Shown here piece by piece: positions 1 through 8,878 of a stretch of DNA of 64,000 nt (its first letter is position 1; every line of letters begins with the position of its first letter). Source of the stretch: Fibrobacter sp. (GTDB lineage: Bacteria > Fibrobacterota > Fibrobacteria > Fibrobacterales > Fibrobacteraceae). The stretch covers positions 1 to 64,000 of the forward strand of contig JAFVGH010000082.1 in assembly GCA_017475045.1 (NCBI GenBank), written 5' to 3'. The position numbers and the translations under genes were made by a program. The notes below the pieces were generated by a model. That model searched no databases. It saw only the letters and a list, made by a program, of their open reading frames with translations, and had not been told where the DNA came from.

Positions 1-189
1 AATCTTCTTGCCCGCGCCCATGGCGAACTCGTCGATGGAGTTGTCGATAACTTCCTTCGCGAGCACGTAGATGCCGTCGTCGGGGCTCTGTCCGTCGCCC
101 AGCTTGCCGATGTACATACCGGGGCGGAGCCTAATGTGTTCGTACCAATCTAGAGTCTTGATGCTGTCCTTGTCGTACTTTACAGCCAT
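1..189 (-). CDS. Topoisomerase IV / gyrase subunit B (ParE/GyrB-like), 5' part only
   Basis: Type II topoisomerase ATPase subunit, cut by the window edge; only the first 63 residues are present. They contain the GHKL start of the family: an [10 protein letters not shown]-type segment, followed by [10 protein letters not shown], which carries the catalytic Glu and the Asn of the N-box. The 'KLGDG...[18 protein letters not shown]' layout resembles Bacteroidetes-type ParE more than classical GyrB, but this short piece cannot settle ParE versus GyrB. The start is the ATG read from 189 downwards. A TATATTG box lies about 110 nt upstream on the same strand. Confidence 0.85.
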   Translation of the reverse strand, partial: MAVKYDKDSIKTLDWYEHIRLRPGMYIGKLGDGQSPDDGIYVLAKEVIDNSIDEFAMGAGKKI

Positions 190-320
190 TATTTACCTTT
201 TCAAAACTAAAAAAAGTGCCTTTTTTCGCCAATTTTAAGAAATTTCGCGAGAATTCTGGCGGTAATTACCCGGACTCGCGGCTCCGGTTCGCCTGTTGAC
301 CACAATATAGCAAAAATTTT

Positions 321-335
321 TGTCACAGAGTGACA
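321..335. terminator. Short hairpin between lipoprotein and parE-like gene
   Basis: A perfect 6-bp inverted repeat (TGTCAC, three-base loop, GTGACA) is followed on the minus strand by a run of A then T. It lies just downstream of the lipoprotein gene ending at 368 and could end that transcript. The stem is short, so this is tentative. Confidence 0.35.
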
Positions 336-367
336 TTTTGTGCAGTAGTTGGCTAGGCTGATTCAGC

Positions 368-1636
368 TTACTCGTATGACGGGGCGTCAAACGAGTTTGG
401 AATCATCGGTTCATCCGTGTCATGATGAATGAATGAGAATCCGCTAATCTTGCCTGTTTTAAGATCAATAGGCCCGGTCTGTAGCTGTCCGTAAATGCCA
501 GGTGTACAATTGGAGGTAAGGCATGCCTGGTTGACCATCACCATATAGAAACCGTAAATATCCCAGACGCCTGTCTTAATTTCCGCTTTTGTACTCCCTT
601 TGATGGCTTCCAGTTTGTAGGTACCGTTCGCATTTATCGTGAAAGTCCATTCATAACCGTCTTTTGTGGCAACCCATTCGCCGACATAATCCGCTGCCTT
701 TTCGTAGGGATATTCGTTGTCTTGTACAGTACACTCCATAGTGCTACCATCAGCCGCTAAAATGGTGTTGTTGGTTTTTACAGAATAGCTGAACATCGTG
801 TTAGTGGATTTTGCATAGTATTGCGGGAGCATTAATAGGGTGCCGCGCTGAATGTCGTACCGGCCGGCATGCCAGCTTGTTACATTACCATCGGCCGAAT
901 TTTCAACGATGTAGGAGTTGTCGAAAAACTTAAAGGTCTGGGTTGTTTTGTCATTGGTGCATTCATAGATCTTGTCACGGAGTTCTTCAGCTTTGCTAAT
1001 CTTACCAGTAGTGGCGACACTCGCCTTTACTGCTTCGCTGTAGTCACCAGAATTGTTCACCCTATACAGAACTTTTTCGTCTTCGCCAATTACAAATGAA
1101 ATTTTGAAACCATCTTTCAACTTCTCGATAATCTTTTTCGCTGCGTCGGTTTCGCTGTACTGCACACCGGCAGTTCTCTCTTCAAATTTTATTACACCGC
1201 CGGTAAATTCGGTATAGGTAACTATCCACAGTTCATCTGGTATGCAGAGCGCCACTAAACCTTGCTTGCTCCCTGTTGACAGGTAGACCGTTTGGTCGAA
1301 CAACTTGAGTTCTACGTTTTTTTCTAGGTCTTTGAGCGTTGCGGCTGGGTATTTTTCCTCAGATGCAGAAGCGCTGGAAGTGTCGCTGGAGGAGCTTTTT
1401 TTCTTGGAAGAGGATGAAAGCCTGCTAGACGAAGAAGATTCGTCAGATGAAGAGCTTTGTTCTTGTGAACTAGAGGACGATGTTTCTTTAATGGAAGAGG
1501 AATATTTAGGTTCTTCGCTTGAAGAAATAGAATTGATTTCGTCTGGGCTGTTTACGGAGTTTGATGAACTATCGTCGCCACAACCCGCAATAAGAAATGC
1601 GGAAAAAAACAGTAGGAAAAATAATTTGTTATTCAT
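368..1636 (-). CDS. Secreted lipoprotein with poly-Ser linker
   Basis: 422 residues. A hydrophobic signal peptide ends in the lipobox LIAGC, with Cys19 as the acylation site. An acidic GDDSSSNS start and a Ser-rich low-complexity linker (about residues 23-95) follow; this is the typical Fibrobacter surface-lipoprotein layout. The rest is probably a two-part globular region. Its last about 110 residues (GEWVATKDGYEWTFTI..., then GVWDIYGFYMVMV...) read like a lipocalin-type beta-barrel. No catalytic motif was recognised, so the function is unknown. On its strand a TATATTT box lies 6 nt before the ATG, with no clear Shine-Dalgarno (SD) sequence. The divergent neighbour is the HAD phosphatase gene at 1672. 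Confidence 0.8.
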   Translation of the reverse strand: MNNKLFFLLFFSAFLIAGCGDDSSSNSVNSPDEINSISSSEEPKYSSSIKETSSSSSQEQSSSSDESSSSSRLSSSSKKKSSSSDTSSASASEEKYPAATLKDLEKNVELKLFDQTVYLSTGSKQGLVALCIPDELWIVTYTEFTGGVIKFEERTAGVQYSETDAAKKIIEKLKDGFKISFVIGEDEKVLYRVNNSGDYSEAVKASVATTGKISKAEELRDKIYECTNDKTTQTFKFFDNSYIVENSADGNVTSWHAGRYDIQRGTLLMLPQYYAKSTNTMFSYSVKTNNTILAADGSTMECTVQDNEYPYEKAADYVGEWVATKDGYEWTFTINANGTYKLEAIKGSTKAEIKTGVWDIYGFYMVMVNQACLTSNCTPGIYGQLQTGPIDLKTGKISGFSFIHHDTDEPMIPNSFDAPSYE

Positions 1637-1671
1637 GTTTCAAAATATAGAAAATTGCTAAATTTTGACCG

Positions 1672-2349
1672 ATGCTTCGAAATACTCCCGAAAAGATATG
1701 GCTGTTCGACTATGACCTCACCTTGTATGGTGTAGAAGAACGTTGTGTCATCAATTCCCTGGACCATCGTATTTCACTTTTTGTCCAGAAAACGGTAGGT
1801 GGCGACTTTGAGTCGGCACATAAAATTCGAACGGATTACTTGGAACGTTTCGGTACAACCCTTGCGGGCCTTATGGCTATGAATCAGGTGGACCCTGACG
1901 AGTTTTTTGATTTTATCCACGAACCGGAATACTTGACTTATCCCAAGAAATCTCCCGAGAAATTAGCCCTGCTCCAAAGTTTAAAAGGTTCACGGTTCGT
2001 GTTTACTAACGGCCGTCATGACTGGAGTGAGGCCGGCATGGCACACATGGGTATAGACACCGCCATAGAAGGGGTCTTTGACCTTAAGCAGTTGGACTGG
2101 GTAGGCAAGCCTCACGATATCGCCTACGAAAAGGCTGAGGGTTGGCTTCGGCAAAAGCTTCCGACAATGGGGCGCTCGGTGCCTGCAGATTCCCGTGATA
2201 TTGTCTTGTTGGAAGATTCCCTCCGCAATTTGGAGCCTGCCCACAGGCGGGGCTGGACCACGGTCTATGTGAATCCGGATTCTAATGTTCCCGACTGGGT
2301 CGACTATCATATTCCGCACTTCTTGGACCTGAAAATCAAGAACGAATAA
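1672..2349 (+). CDS. HAD-family hydrolase, pyrimidine 5'-nucleotidase-like
   Basis: 225-residue haloacid-dehalogenase phosphatase. Motif I is FDYDLT near residue 14 (nucleophile Asp and acid/base Asp), motif II lies around VFTNGR, and motif III/IV is LLEDSLRNL with the Mg-binding acidic residues. Length and the 'WLFDYDLTLY' opening fit the subgroup that includes SDT1/PHM8-type pyrimidine 5'-nucleotidases, which dephosphorylate UMP/CMP. The exact substrate is inference. No signal peptide, so cytoplasmic. It stands alone, divergent from the lipoprotein at 1636. Confidence 0.8.
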   Translation: MLRNTPEKIWLFDYDLTLYGVEERCVINSLDHRISLFVQKTVGGDFESAHKIRTDYLERFGTTLAGLMAMNQVDPDEFFDFIHEPEYLTYPKKSPEKLALLQSLKGSRFVFTNGRHDWSEAGMAHMGIDTAIEGVFDLKQLDWVGKPHDIAYEKAEGWLRQKLPTMGRSVPADSRDIVLLEDSLRNLEPAHRRGWTTVYVNPDSNVPDWVDYHIPHFLDLKIKNE

Positions 2350-2422
2350 TTAAAGTTTTCGGCATTCTACATTTTTTATTTTGTAATTTTTTATTTAGAT
2401 GTTTCGCATAATTTTTTTTCGT

Positions 2423-3568
2423 ATGAAATCTGCTATTTTATTTTCCTTTGTAATCTGTTTCTTGGTCTCTGTCGCCTGGTCTGCACCAGCGCCCGCGGCT
2501 CGAAATGGCTTTAGCAACATGTCTGTGACTACGGAGTATTCTGAACTCTTAAAGGAGAAAAATGCCCGTAACGATTCCCTTTTGCCGGCCCTGGATGGCG
2601 ACAAGGCTTTTGCTGAGGTTTTGCGCTTAAATCCTAACTTCTGGAGCTTAGGTGGGGCACTGGATAAGGAAGAGTCTCTAGTTACAAGGCTCAATGCAAA
2701 AATCATTTTTATCGACGGTATTCGTGAAGAACCTTTTTGTGAAATAGACAAGAATACCGGCAGTAATGCGGGCGAGTGGAATGTGCGGATTGGCGTGGAC
2801 TTTGTTTCTGGCGGTTCTAATACGGTACACATCCACGTGCAGCAGTGCTTGGACTATGTCCGTGACCAGTTGGGTTATGCCGTCAAGAAGGGCGACAAGG
2901 TGGTGTTTGTGCCGCCAAAAAAGGTTCTCGATAAAATCAAGAAAAGCGAAATCCCGGATGCTATTGATGTGGATTTGCAGCAAACCCTGTTGAAGGCCCA
3001 CGAAGACGTGAATCTGACAGGAAAGTGCCCGGGTGATATCGAAGCCTACGTTATCCTTATGAAGGTCTATGATCAGGTAAAAAGCCAAAAGATGGATTAT
3101 GTGGTCATTAACGACCAGCTGAATAAGACTCGCAATGGGGCTGGTCGTGTGCAGAGTTGTGCCTTTAGCCGCGAGTGGAACAAGCGTTATCAAGAAAGCG
3201 CCAGCTTTGAGTGTGATCTCGATAATGATCGTTGTACCTATCGTCAAGAAAACGATGGAAATTCCGAGTGGCAAATCAATTACGACAACGACCGGTTTGA
3301 GTACATCAACAAGAAATTTTTGTTTTTCAACCTGAATCCCAAGAGCATCCACAAGGGTGGGACAATGCTTGATCTTCGCTTACTTCGTCTTTCCACCAAC
3401 CTCTACTTGGAAGCCTATCTGAATCTGAAGGGAGAACCCGTGACTCTCGGACTGATTATCGTCCCTGGAGATAAGACTATCGAGGATTATGAGGACGAGG
3501 AAGAGGAAGAAGAGGGCGAAAATTCGACAGAAGACGAAAAAATGGAAGAAGGGCAGCCTTTTGACTAG
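2423..3568 (+). CDS. Secreted protein of unknown function with acidic C-terminal tail
   Basis: About 381 residues from the second Met (2423). An upstream in-frame Met at 2399 would add eight residues before the signal peptide, so 2423 is preferred. The signal peptide ends near SVAWSAPAPAA. The mature part has no motif I recognise. It contains several Cys (CEIDKN, QQCLDY, GKCPGD, QSCAFS, FECDLDNDRC) that could form disulphides, and it ends in a very acidic stretch (about residues 350-381) rich in Glu/Asp. AT-rich sequence precedes it and a T-rich stretch without a clear hairpin follows it. The function cannot be assigned. Confidence 0.7.
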   Translation: MKSAILFSFVICFLVSVAWSAPAPAARNGFSNMSVTTEYSELLKEKNARNDSLLPALDGDKAFAEVLRLNPNFWSLGGALDKEESLVTRLNAKIIFIDGIREEPFCEIDKNTGSNAGEWNVRIGVDFVSGGSNTVHIHVQQCLDYVRDQLGYAVKKGDKVVFVPPKKVLDKIKKSEIPDAIDVDLQQTLLKAHEDVNLTGKCPGDIEAYVILMKVYDQVKSQKMDYVVINDQLNKTRNGAGRVQSCAFSREWNKRYQESASFECDLDNDRCTYRQENDGNSEWQINYDNDRFEYINKKFLFFNLNPKSIHKGGTMLDLRLLRLSTNLYLEAYLNLKGEPVTLGLIIVPGDKTIEDYEDEEEEEEGENSTEDEKMEEGQPFD

Positions 3569-3652
3569 GTTTTCGAGGTGTTTTTAGCTTTGTTTTTCGT
3601 TTTTTCTTAATTAATTGTATATTTAGGATATATAATCCACAAGGAGAAACTC

Positions 3653-4465
3653 ATGAACCGCTTTATCAAGATGTCTTTGGTCGCTGCCGTTATGGCTGCC
3701 CCGGCTTTGGCAGATGAACAATTCGGTGGTGTTGGAGTCACCATTTACCAGATTCCTCAAGGGGTTCATGTAGTCCAGGTCATTCCCGGTACTCCGGCTG
3801 CAGAGACCGATCTCCAGGCTGGCGACGATATCGTGGCTGTAGATGGCGTAAGTCTTAAGGGGCTCGATATTGAAGAGTCTAAGGCTATGCTCCGTGGTCA
3901 GGTGAACAAACCGGTAGAAATCACGTTTGTCAGTTCCGGGGATACCCTGAAGACGACGCTTCGCCGTGCCCAGATTACGGTGAAGGATTTTGAAAGCAAG
4001 CAGGTGGAAGCCTGGTATGGGAACAAGAAAGAATTCGATGTCCATGAACTGGAAACCTATGCTAGCGCCAATGGCGGTAACAAACAACTGGTGGCGGTTC
4101 TGAAGCGCGGGTCCCTAGTTGATGGTGACCAAACTGTAAATGCCGAAGACGTGAACGGCATCTATGTAGACAAGGCCGACGGCTTTGCTCCCAAGTCGGG
4201 AAAGACAAATGCTGGTAAGCCTGGTTCTGCCAAGCTCAAGGGCTTTACCCGCAACACGATCAGCTTTAACGCAAAGTCGGCTGGAAAGGCTGTCATCACG
4301 GTGATGAATACCGATGGCGCCGAGGTGGCAACTGTGGTTGTCGAAAATGCACAGCCGGGCTTCAATAGCGTCTCTTGGAAGGGCGAAAAGGTTCCCAGTG
4401 GCCGCTATATGGTGTCCATTGAACACAACGGCTCGGTTAGCGGCAAGAACGCCGTGCTGAAGTAA
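3653..4465 (+). CDS. Exported PDZ-domain protein
   Basis: 270 residues, with a good SD (AAGGAG) and a TATATTT box at 3618. The signal peptide (residues 1-20) ends ALA before DEQF. A PDZ domain covers about residues 22-105: GVTIYQIPQGVHVVQVIPGTPA, AGDDIVAVDGVSL, then MLRGQVNKPVEITF. The last about 60 residues (GKAVITVMNTDG...PSGRYMVSIEHNG) resemble the FlgD-like/secretion-tail Ig fold often found at the C-terminus of exported proteins. There is no protease domain, so it is more likely a binding or scaffold protein than an HtrA/Ctp protease. Confidence 0.75.
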   Translation: MNRFIKMSLVAAVMAAPALADEQFGGVGVTIYQIPQGVHVVQVIPGTPAAETDLQAGDDIVAVDGVSLKGLDIEESKAMLRGQVNKPVEITFVSSGDTLKTTLRRAQITVKDFESKQVEAWYGNKKEFDVHELETYASANGGNKQLVAVLKRGSLVDGDQTVNAEDVNGIYVDKADGFAPKSGKTNAGKPGSAKLKGFTRNTISFNAKSAGKAVITVMNTDGAEVATVVVENAQPGFNSVSWKGEKVPSGRYMVSIEHNGSVSGKNAVLK

Positions 4466-4475
4466 ACCTGCATAC

Positions 4476-4544
4476 AAATGTGTAATGTGTGATGTGGAAT
4501 GTGAAATTTGACATTCCACATTTCTCATTTCACACTTCACATTT
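4476..4544. terminator. Imperfect long inverted repeat between convergent genes
   Basis: A near-palindrome built from variations on AATGTG. The core stem is a perfect 9 bp (4494-4502 with 4511-4519), and the flanks also pair imperfectly out to AAATGTG/CACATTT. It lies between the ends of the PDZ gene (+) and the UreE-like gene (-), so it probably serves as a bidirectional terminator. Confidence 0.6.
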
Positions 4545-4812
4545 ATAGATAATGCTTTATCCGCATCTCGGGGTCAGTGTTTTCTTTTGGCGGCTTGGGG
4601 ACCACAATCTTGATCGCGTAAACGTAGCTTTCTGTTTCGGCGAGAATGTCGCCTTCTTGCATATCCTCGGTTACGTCTATTTCTAGTTCCACTCCGTCGC
4701 GCGCGATTCTTCGAATGGAACGTTCCTTGAGTTCGTGCCGTTCAAAGGGTACGTCGATAACTTTCTTATAGGTGCCGTGGTGAGTGGTGCCGAGAATGTG
4801 GTCGCAAATCAT
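4543..4812 (-). CDS. UreE-like N-terminal domain protein
   Basis: 89 residues if started at the ATG at 4812 (ICDHILGTTHH...). An upstream Met at 4914 would overlap the divergent lptD start and is less likely. The stretch from GTYKKVIDVPFERHELKER through DGVELEIDVTE to EGDILAETESYVYAIK matches the layout of the UreE urease accessory N-terminal domain (basic RR segment, then 'DG...L...LxxGDxL'). The C-terminal Ni-binding domain and His-rich tail are absent. No other urease genes are in the window, so a role in nickel delivery is doubtful. Confidence 0.55.
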   Translation of the reverse strand: MICDHILGTTHHGTYKKVIDVPFERHELKERSIRRIARDGVELEIDVTEDMQEGDILAETESYVYAIKIVVPKPPKENTDPEMRIKHYL

Positions 4813-4902
4813 GGCTTGGAATATAGAATTTCCCCTTACATTTTGAGCGAATAACTCTTTTTCTAAAAGGTGTTTTTCTAAATTGACCGCAACGTGTTTT
4901 TG

Positions 4903-7380
4903 ATGAGAACCCATAGTCTCCTGTGGGCCGTTTTGGTGCTTTCCATGGCGGTCTTGATTCTCCCTGCCTTCGGCCAGGAGATGACGCGTTTTGAATTGGA
5001 AGAACGGGAGCAGGAAGAAGAAAAAGACACGACCGAAGTAAATTGGATGAACGATACGACTGGCGTGGATACCATCGAATATCGTGCTGTAGATTTGGTC
5101 TATGATGTTGAAAAGTCCACCTTTAATCTGAATAACAGCGCCCAGTTGAAGTACCGTACCGCTACTCTAGACGCAGATACCATTTGGTTTGATCAGGAAA
5201 ATAGTGTGTTGGCGGCGAGTGGTGATCCCGTTCTTCGTGAGACCAAGAACCCCTCTCTTTCGGGAATGCGTCTCAAGTACAATATGAAGAGCCGGATAGG
5301 TGAGATATATTATGCTACTACCTATCAGGATAACCAGCAGTTGAATGGTATGGAGGTCCGCAGGCTTCCCGACCAGCGAATCCAGATTGCCCGAGGTGAT
5401 TTTAGTACCTGTAACGATTCTACTCATCAGCATTTTTATTTCTATGGCCGGCGTATGGTGGTAAAACCCAAGGAAACCATTACGGCTCGCCCTGTAGTTC
5501 TGAACATTGCTGATGTTCCTGTGGCGGTTCTCCCAATGATTGTGGCCCCCCTTAAGAGCGGTCGTAAGTCCGGTCTTTTAACGCCTAAGTTTGGTGGCGA
5601 CCAGGTGCAGGGGTACTACATGAGTAACCTGGGCTTCTACTACGCTCCAAACGATTACTGGGATGCAACCGTCAAGGGCGACATCATTGAAGGTGAAGAA
5701 GCCCGGTTTGAACGCTCTACCTTGACGGGGGAGGTGCGGTATAAACTACGGTACGTGCTAGAAGGAAATGTTTCTTATACGAGCTATTTGGAAGAATTTG
5801 ACATGGCCAACAGTGGCTATGATATCCGTTTTTCTCATAACCAGAATTTGACTCCTGATGGCAAGCATACCTTGAGTGGTTCGGGTTCTTTTGTTTCTAG
5901 CCAGAGTGTGCGTAAAGACAATGCCCTAGATGCCGAGACTATTTTGAACCAGCAGGCCAATGCCCAGATGACCTATTCAGGTAAGTTTGGTACCAACAAG
6001 AGTCTGACGGTGAAGGTTCGTCAGGACCATAACCTGGTGACGGACATGATGCAAAGGGAAATTCCCGACATCCAGTACCGCATGAGTGGCCCTCTGTTCA
6101 ATTTTGATGTGGATGAAGATGAGGAAGCCTACGAGGATAATTCCATTGCCAGTTATTTGGAAAAGTTCAACTACAACTTCAATAACAGGTTTAACTTTTA
6201 TACCGTCAGGGCGCAGGATACTGTTAACGAGGTTGATACCACGGCTAAGTACGTAGGCTATACAGGAACCTATTCTCTGGATTATTCGATGAGGGTGCTC
6301 CGGGTGGTTAACCTTACTCCAAGAGCGACCTTTACCGGTTTCTGGACGGGAACATCCTGGCAAAATCCCGAAGATTCGTTGATATATCGTAAACGTTATA
6401 TCAGTTTGGATCCAGAACACGACAGCTACGGTGATGCGGCTTATAACCACGATTACAGTATCACGGCAGACACAAAATTATATGGAATATGGGTTCCCGA
6501 AATAGGGCGGTTTACGGGACTTCGGCATGTGTTGTCGCCAAGTGTTTCCTACACCTATGCCCCAGAAATTGATACGGTGAAAACTTTCGCTCCGCATCCG
6601 CTGTTGGGGCAGACTCCGTACCAGACCGAACAGAAAACGGTGGGCTTTGGTTTGAATAATGACTTCGATATCAAGTATTTGAAGGTGGTGGGGCGTGCTG
6701 CTGATACAACTAGAGAAGACGGCCCCAGTGCCGTTGAAGATCAATATGGAAACCGTCGCGTACTTACGACCCGTCATAACATTTCCTATAACTTTGCGGC
6801 AGATTCTCTCAATTTCTCGGATTTGACCTCCAGCTTTGGTCTGCAAGTCTTGCCGGACTATATGTTTACTGTTAATACTCGCCATAGTGTTTATCACAAA
6901 TTCTCAGATGACCCGAATAAAGTTCAAATGCCGGAACTGATCTATTGGGGTTACGAATTGTCTCGCGTATTTCGTTGGAGTGGTGATTTTAACGGAGGCC
7001 TACCGTCACAAATGGGCAAATACGAAATGCTCAAGTGGTCGTTTGGTTTCGATTATCGTTACACCTTCTCCAGTACCCGTGTGGCCAAGGATTTGTTCCA
7101 GGACAATGTTTCTCATTCTACAAGCATAACGGCAACCTTCCAGCCGACAGTGAACTGGGAGATGAGCTATAGCACGCAATATGACTATAATGAGGGTAAG
7201 TTTGTTACCCATAGGTTTACCTTTAACAGAACGCTCCACTGCTGGCAGTTGGATTTCACCTGGACTCCTACGGGCCCTGCTGCGGGTTGGAGTTTCTCCA
7301 TTTACGTGCGTGACTTGCCGGATATTAAGCTGAATTCGGGCAGCACCGACACCAAGCAGGACAAATCATCTAAGAAATAA
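4903..7380 (+). CDS. lptD: LPS-assembly protein LptD (OstA family)
   Basis: Outer-membrane LPS translocon, about 825 residues. The signal peptide ends near ILPAFGQ. An OstA/LptA-like beta-jellyroll follows (about residues 50-190, e.g. LKYRTATLDADTIWFDQEN and LRLKYN-like strands). A long region of alternating aromatic strands, typical of the LptD beta-barrel, covers the rest (GLLTPKFGGDQVQGYYMSNLGFYYAPND is a recognisable LptD segment). An in-frame GTG at 4894 is an alternative start; ATG 4903 gives the tidier signal peptide. With KdsB at 21 kb it shows that the host makes LPS. Confidence 0.85.
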   Translation: MRTHSLLWAVLVLSMAVLILPAFGQEMTRFELEEREQEEEKDTTEVNWMNDTTGVDTIEYRAVDLVYDVEKSTFNLNNSAQLKYRTATLDADTIWFDQENSVLAASGDPVLRETKNPSLSGMRLKYNMKSRIGEIYYATTYQDNQQLNGMEVRRLPDQRIQIARGDFSTCNDSTHQHFYFYGRRMVVKPKETITARPVVLNIADVPVAVLPMIVAPLKSGRKSGLLTPKFGGDQVQGYYMSNLGFYYAPNDYWDATVKGDIIEGEEARFERSTLTGEVRYKLRYVLEGNVSYTSYLEEFDMANSGYDIRFSHNQNLTPDGKHTLSGSGSFVSSQSVRKDNALDAETILNQQANAQMTYSGKFGTNKSLTVKVRQDHNLVTDMMQREIPDIQYRMSGPLFNFDVDEDEEAYEDNSIASYLEKFNYNFNNRFNFYTVRAQDTVNEVDTTAKYVGYTGTYSLDYSMRVLRVVNLTPRATFTGFWTGTSWQNPEDSLIYRKRYISLDPEHDSYGDAAYNHDYSITADTKLYGIWVPEIGRFTGLRHVLSPSVSYTYAPEIDTVKTFAPHPLLGQTPYQTEQKTVGFGLNNDFDIKYLKVVGRAADTTREDGPSAVEDQYGNRRVLTTRHNISYNFAADSLNFSDLTSSFGLQVLPDYMFTVNTRHSVYHKFSDDPNKVQMPELIYWGYELSRVFRWSGDFNGGLPSQMGKYEMLKWSFGFDYRYTFSSTRVAKDLFQDNVSHSTSITATFQPTVNWEMSYSTQYDYNEGKFVTHRFTFNRTLHCWQLDFTWTPTGPAAGWSFSIYVRDLPDIKLNSGSTDTKQDKSSKK

Positions 7381-7392
7381 GGTTAAAAAGAA

Positions 7393-7418
7393 AAAGACCC
7401 GCATTGAAGCGGGTCTTT
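7393..7418. terminator. Hairpin terminator for tRNA-Ala (and lptD)
   Basis: Perfect 10-bp stem AAAGACCCGC/GCGGGTCTTT with a 6-base loop. On the minus strand it is followed by a T-rich run, so it terminates the tRNA transcript well. On the plus strand the T run is short, so it may also stop lptD. Confidence 0.75.
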
Positions 7419-7422
7419 CAAG

Positions 7423-7495
7423 TGGAGCTAAGGAGAGTCGAACTCCTGACCTCCTGCATGCCATGCAGGCGCTCTACCAACTGAGCTATAACCCC
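7423..7495 (-). tRNA. tRNA-Ala (GGC anticodon)
   Basis: 73-nt cloverleaf read on the minus strand. The acceptor stem GGGGTTA/TAGCTCC includes the G3-U70 wobble that marks alanine tRNAs. The D arm is AGCTCAGTTGGTAGAGC, the anticodon stem is CCTGC/GCAGG with loop ATGGCAT (anticodon GGC), and the T arm contains GTTCGAC. The 3' CCA is not encoded. Confidence 0.95.
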
Positions 7496-7582
7496 AAAGG
7501 GTGAGCCAAATAGAGAAATTTATTTGGCTCTTGTCAAGGGGGCGGAAGACTTTTTTTCAAAAAAGCTTCGCCACCATGAAAA

Positions 7583-8128
7583 TTATGCCTTCTCGATGGT
7601 CACGGATTCAATGATTACGTCATCGTAGGGGGCGTCACGGCGGTCCGTCTTTACGCCTGCGATTTCATCCAGGACGTCAAATCCTTCGTAAAGTTGGCCA
7701 AAAACAGAGTAGCCGTCGGCGGGGCCAGGACCAACCTGGTCGTGGTCCAAGAAGTGAACGTTGTCACCATGGACAATGAAGAACTGGCTGCCAATAGAGT
7801 TGGGCATGGCGGTCTTTGCCCAGCTGAGGGCGCCTCGCATGTGGGTGAGGCAAGGATCGTACTTGTCGCCAATGGTGGTGCCCGGACCCTTGGCGGAGTG
7901 TCCACCGGTGCCGTTCCTGTTGGTGAAGTCGCCACCCTGGATCATGAAGTCCTTGATGATACGGTGGAAGGGGGCTCCGTCATATTTGCCCTGCTTGGCG
8001 AGCTCGATAAAGTTGGTGGCGCATTCGCCCACGCGTTCTTCAAAGAGGCGGAGCTTCATTGTGCCGTGGTTTGTTTTCATGATGGCGATGGTTTCGCCTG
8101 CCTGGGGTTTGTCGAGCTGGTTAAACAT
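7583..8128 (-). CDS. Peptidyl-prolyl cis-trans isomerase, cyclophilin type
   Basis: 181-residue single-domain cyclophilin from the ATG at 8128, which has GGAG upstream. A longer in-frame version to 8197 would add a low-quality hydrophobic leader that reads through repeat-like sequence, so it was not used. The catalytic core is clear: PFHRIIKDFMIQGGDF (active-site Arg), the MRGALSWAK segment, GSQFFIVHG and FGQLYEGFDVLDEI. No signal peptide at this start, so cytoplasmic. Neighbours are tRNA-Ala downstream and pyrR divergent. Confidence 0.9.
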   Translation of the reverse strand: MFNQLDKPQAGETIAIMKTNHGTMKLRLFEERVGECATNFIELAKQGKYDGAPFHRIIKDFMIQGGDFTNRNGTGGHSAKGPGTTIGDKYDPCLTHMRGALSWAKTAMPNSIGSQFFIVHGDNVHFLDHDQVGPGPADGYSVFGQLYEGFDVLDEIAGVKTDRRDAPYDDVIIESVTIEKA

Positions 8129-8137
8129 AGGGTCTCC

Positions 8138-8178
8138 GATGATGAGTAGATAGTAACTAGTAGACAGTAAACAGTTTA
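8138..8178. repeat. Degenerate AGTAGA/AGTAAC short-repeat tract
   Basis: An intergenic low-complexity stretch built from imperfect reiterations of AGTAGA, AGTAAC and AGTAAA, just upstream of the cyclophilin start. It has no coding or hairpin character. The remaining sequence up to pyrR (8179-8316) is A/T-rich, with no SD visible. Confidence 0.5.
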
Positions 8179-8316
8179 CGAAAAACTGCATCTGCATTAT
8201 ATATACAAATATCCAAGACCATTAGAAAAAGAGTATGGTGAAAAAAAACAAAAAAAGCTAGATTCGTTCCAATCGATTATTACTAACCACTTGTCTCTTT
8301 CTACTACCTTCTAAAT

Positions 8317-8877
8317 ATGAAAGACAATTGCAAAAGACTTCAAGAACTTCTCTCGGCCCAGGCTATGGAATTTGCCTTAGATGAAATGGCCGCAAAGATT
8401 GCAAAGATGCATCCCAGTGCCGACAACATGATTGTTCTTGGCATGGCAAGCCGTGGAATTCCCCTGGCTCAGAAATTGAGCAAGCGGCTAAGCGAAAAAT
8501 TTGGAAAGCCCATTGAGACCGGTAGTCTGGATGCTACGTTCTACCGTGATGACTTTCATTATCGCAAAAAACTGGGCTCTACGGAAATGCGTTTTACTGA
8601 AATGCCCGCCTCGGTGGAGGGGAAGGTGGTAATCCTTGTAGATGATGTCCTTTACACAGGACGTTCTGTGCGAGCCGCCTTGCAAGCCATTTTAGACTTT
8701 GGACGTCCGTCGGTGGTCCGGCTTTGTGTATTGGTGGACCGAGGCCATAGGGAATTGCCTATCGCTCCTGATTGCGTTGGCCTCACTGTAGAGACCGCTC
8801 AAAATCAAGAGGTTCGTGTGAATATTGAACCTATCGACAATGAAAATTCTGTCTATCTCGTAGAAGTGGAGGCTTAG
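8317..8877 (+). CDS. pyrR: PyrR bifunctional pyrimidine operon regulator / uracil phosphoribosyltransferase
   Basis: 186 residues of a type I phosphoribosyltransferase fold. The PRPP loop VVILVDDVLYTGRSVRAAL is the PyrR/UPRT signature. The flexible-loop region (TFYRDDFHYRKKL...) and the hinge LVDRGHRELPI are also PyrR-like. It heads pyrB, a pyrC-like gene and a PilZ gene, which are all closely spaced. That position supports a role in pyrimidine control. No obvious attenuator hairpin is present in the 140 nt upstream, so the RNA target may lie elsewhere, or the protein may act only as UPRT. Confidence 0.88.
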   Translation: MKDNCKRLQELLSAQAMEFALDEMAAKIAKMHPSADNMIVLGMASRGIPLAQKLSKRLSEKFGKPIETGSLDATFYRDDFHYRKKLGSTEMRFTEMPASVEGKVVILVDDVLYTGRSVRAALQAILDFGRPSVVRLCVLVDRGHRELPIAPDCVGLTVETAQNQEVRVNIEPIDNENSVYLVEVEA

Positions 8878-8878
8878 C

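Noticed and set aside
2678-3352. 224-residue minus-strand frame
   Set aside because: Antisense to the secreted protein at 2423; no start site or motif.
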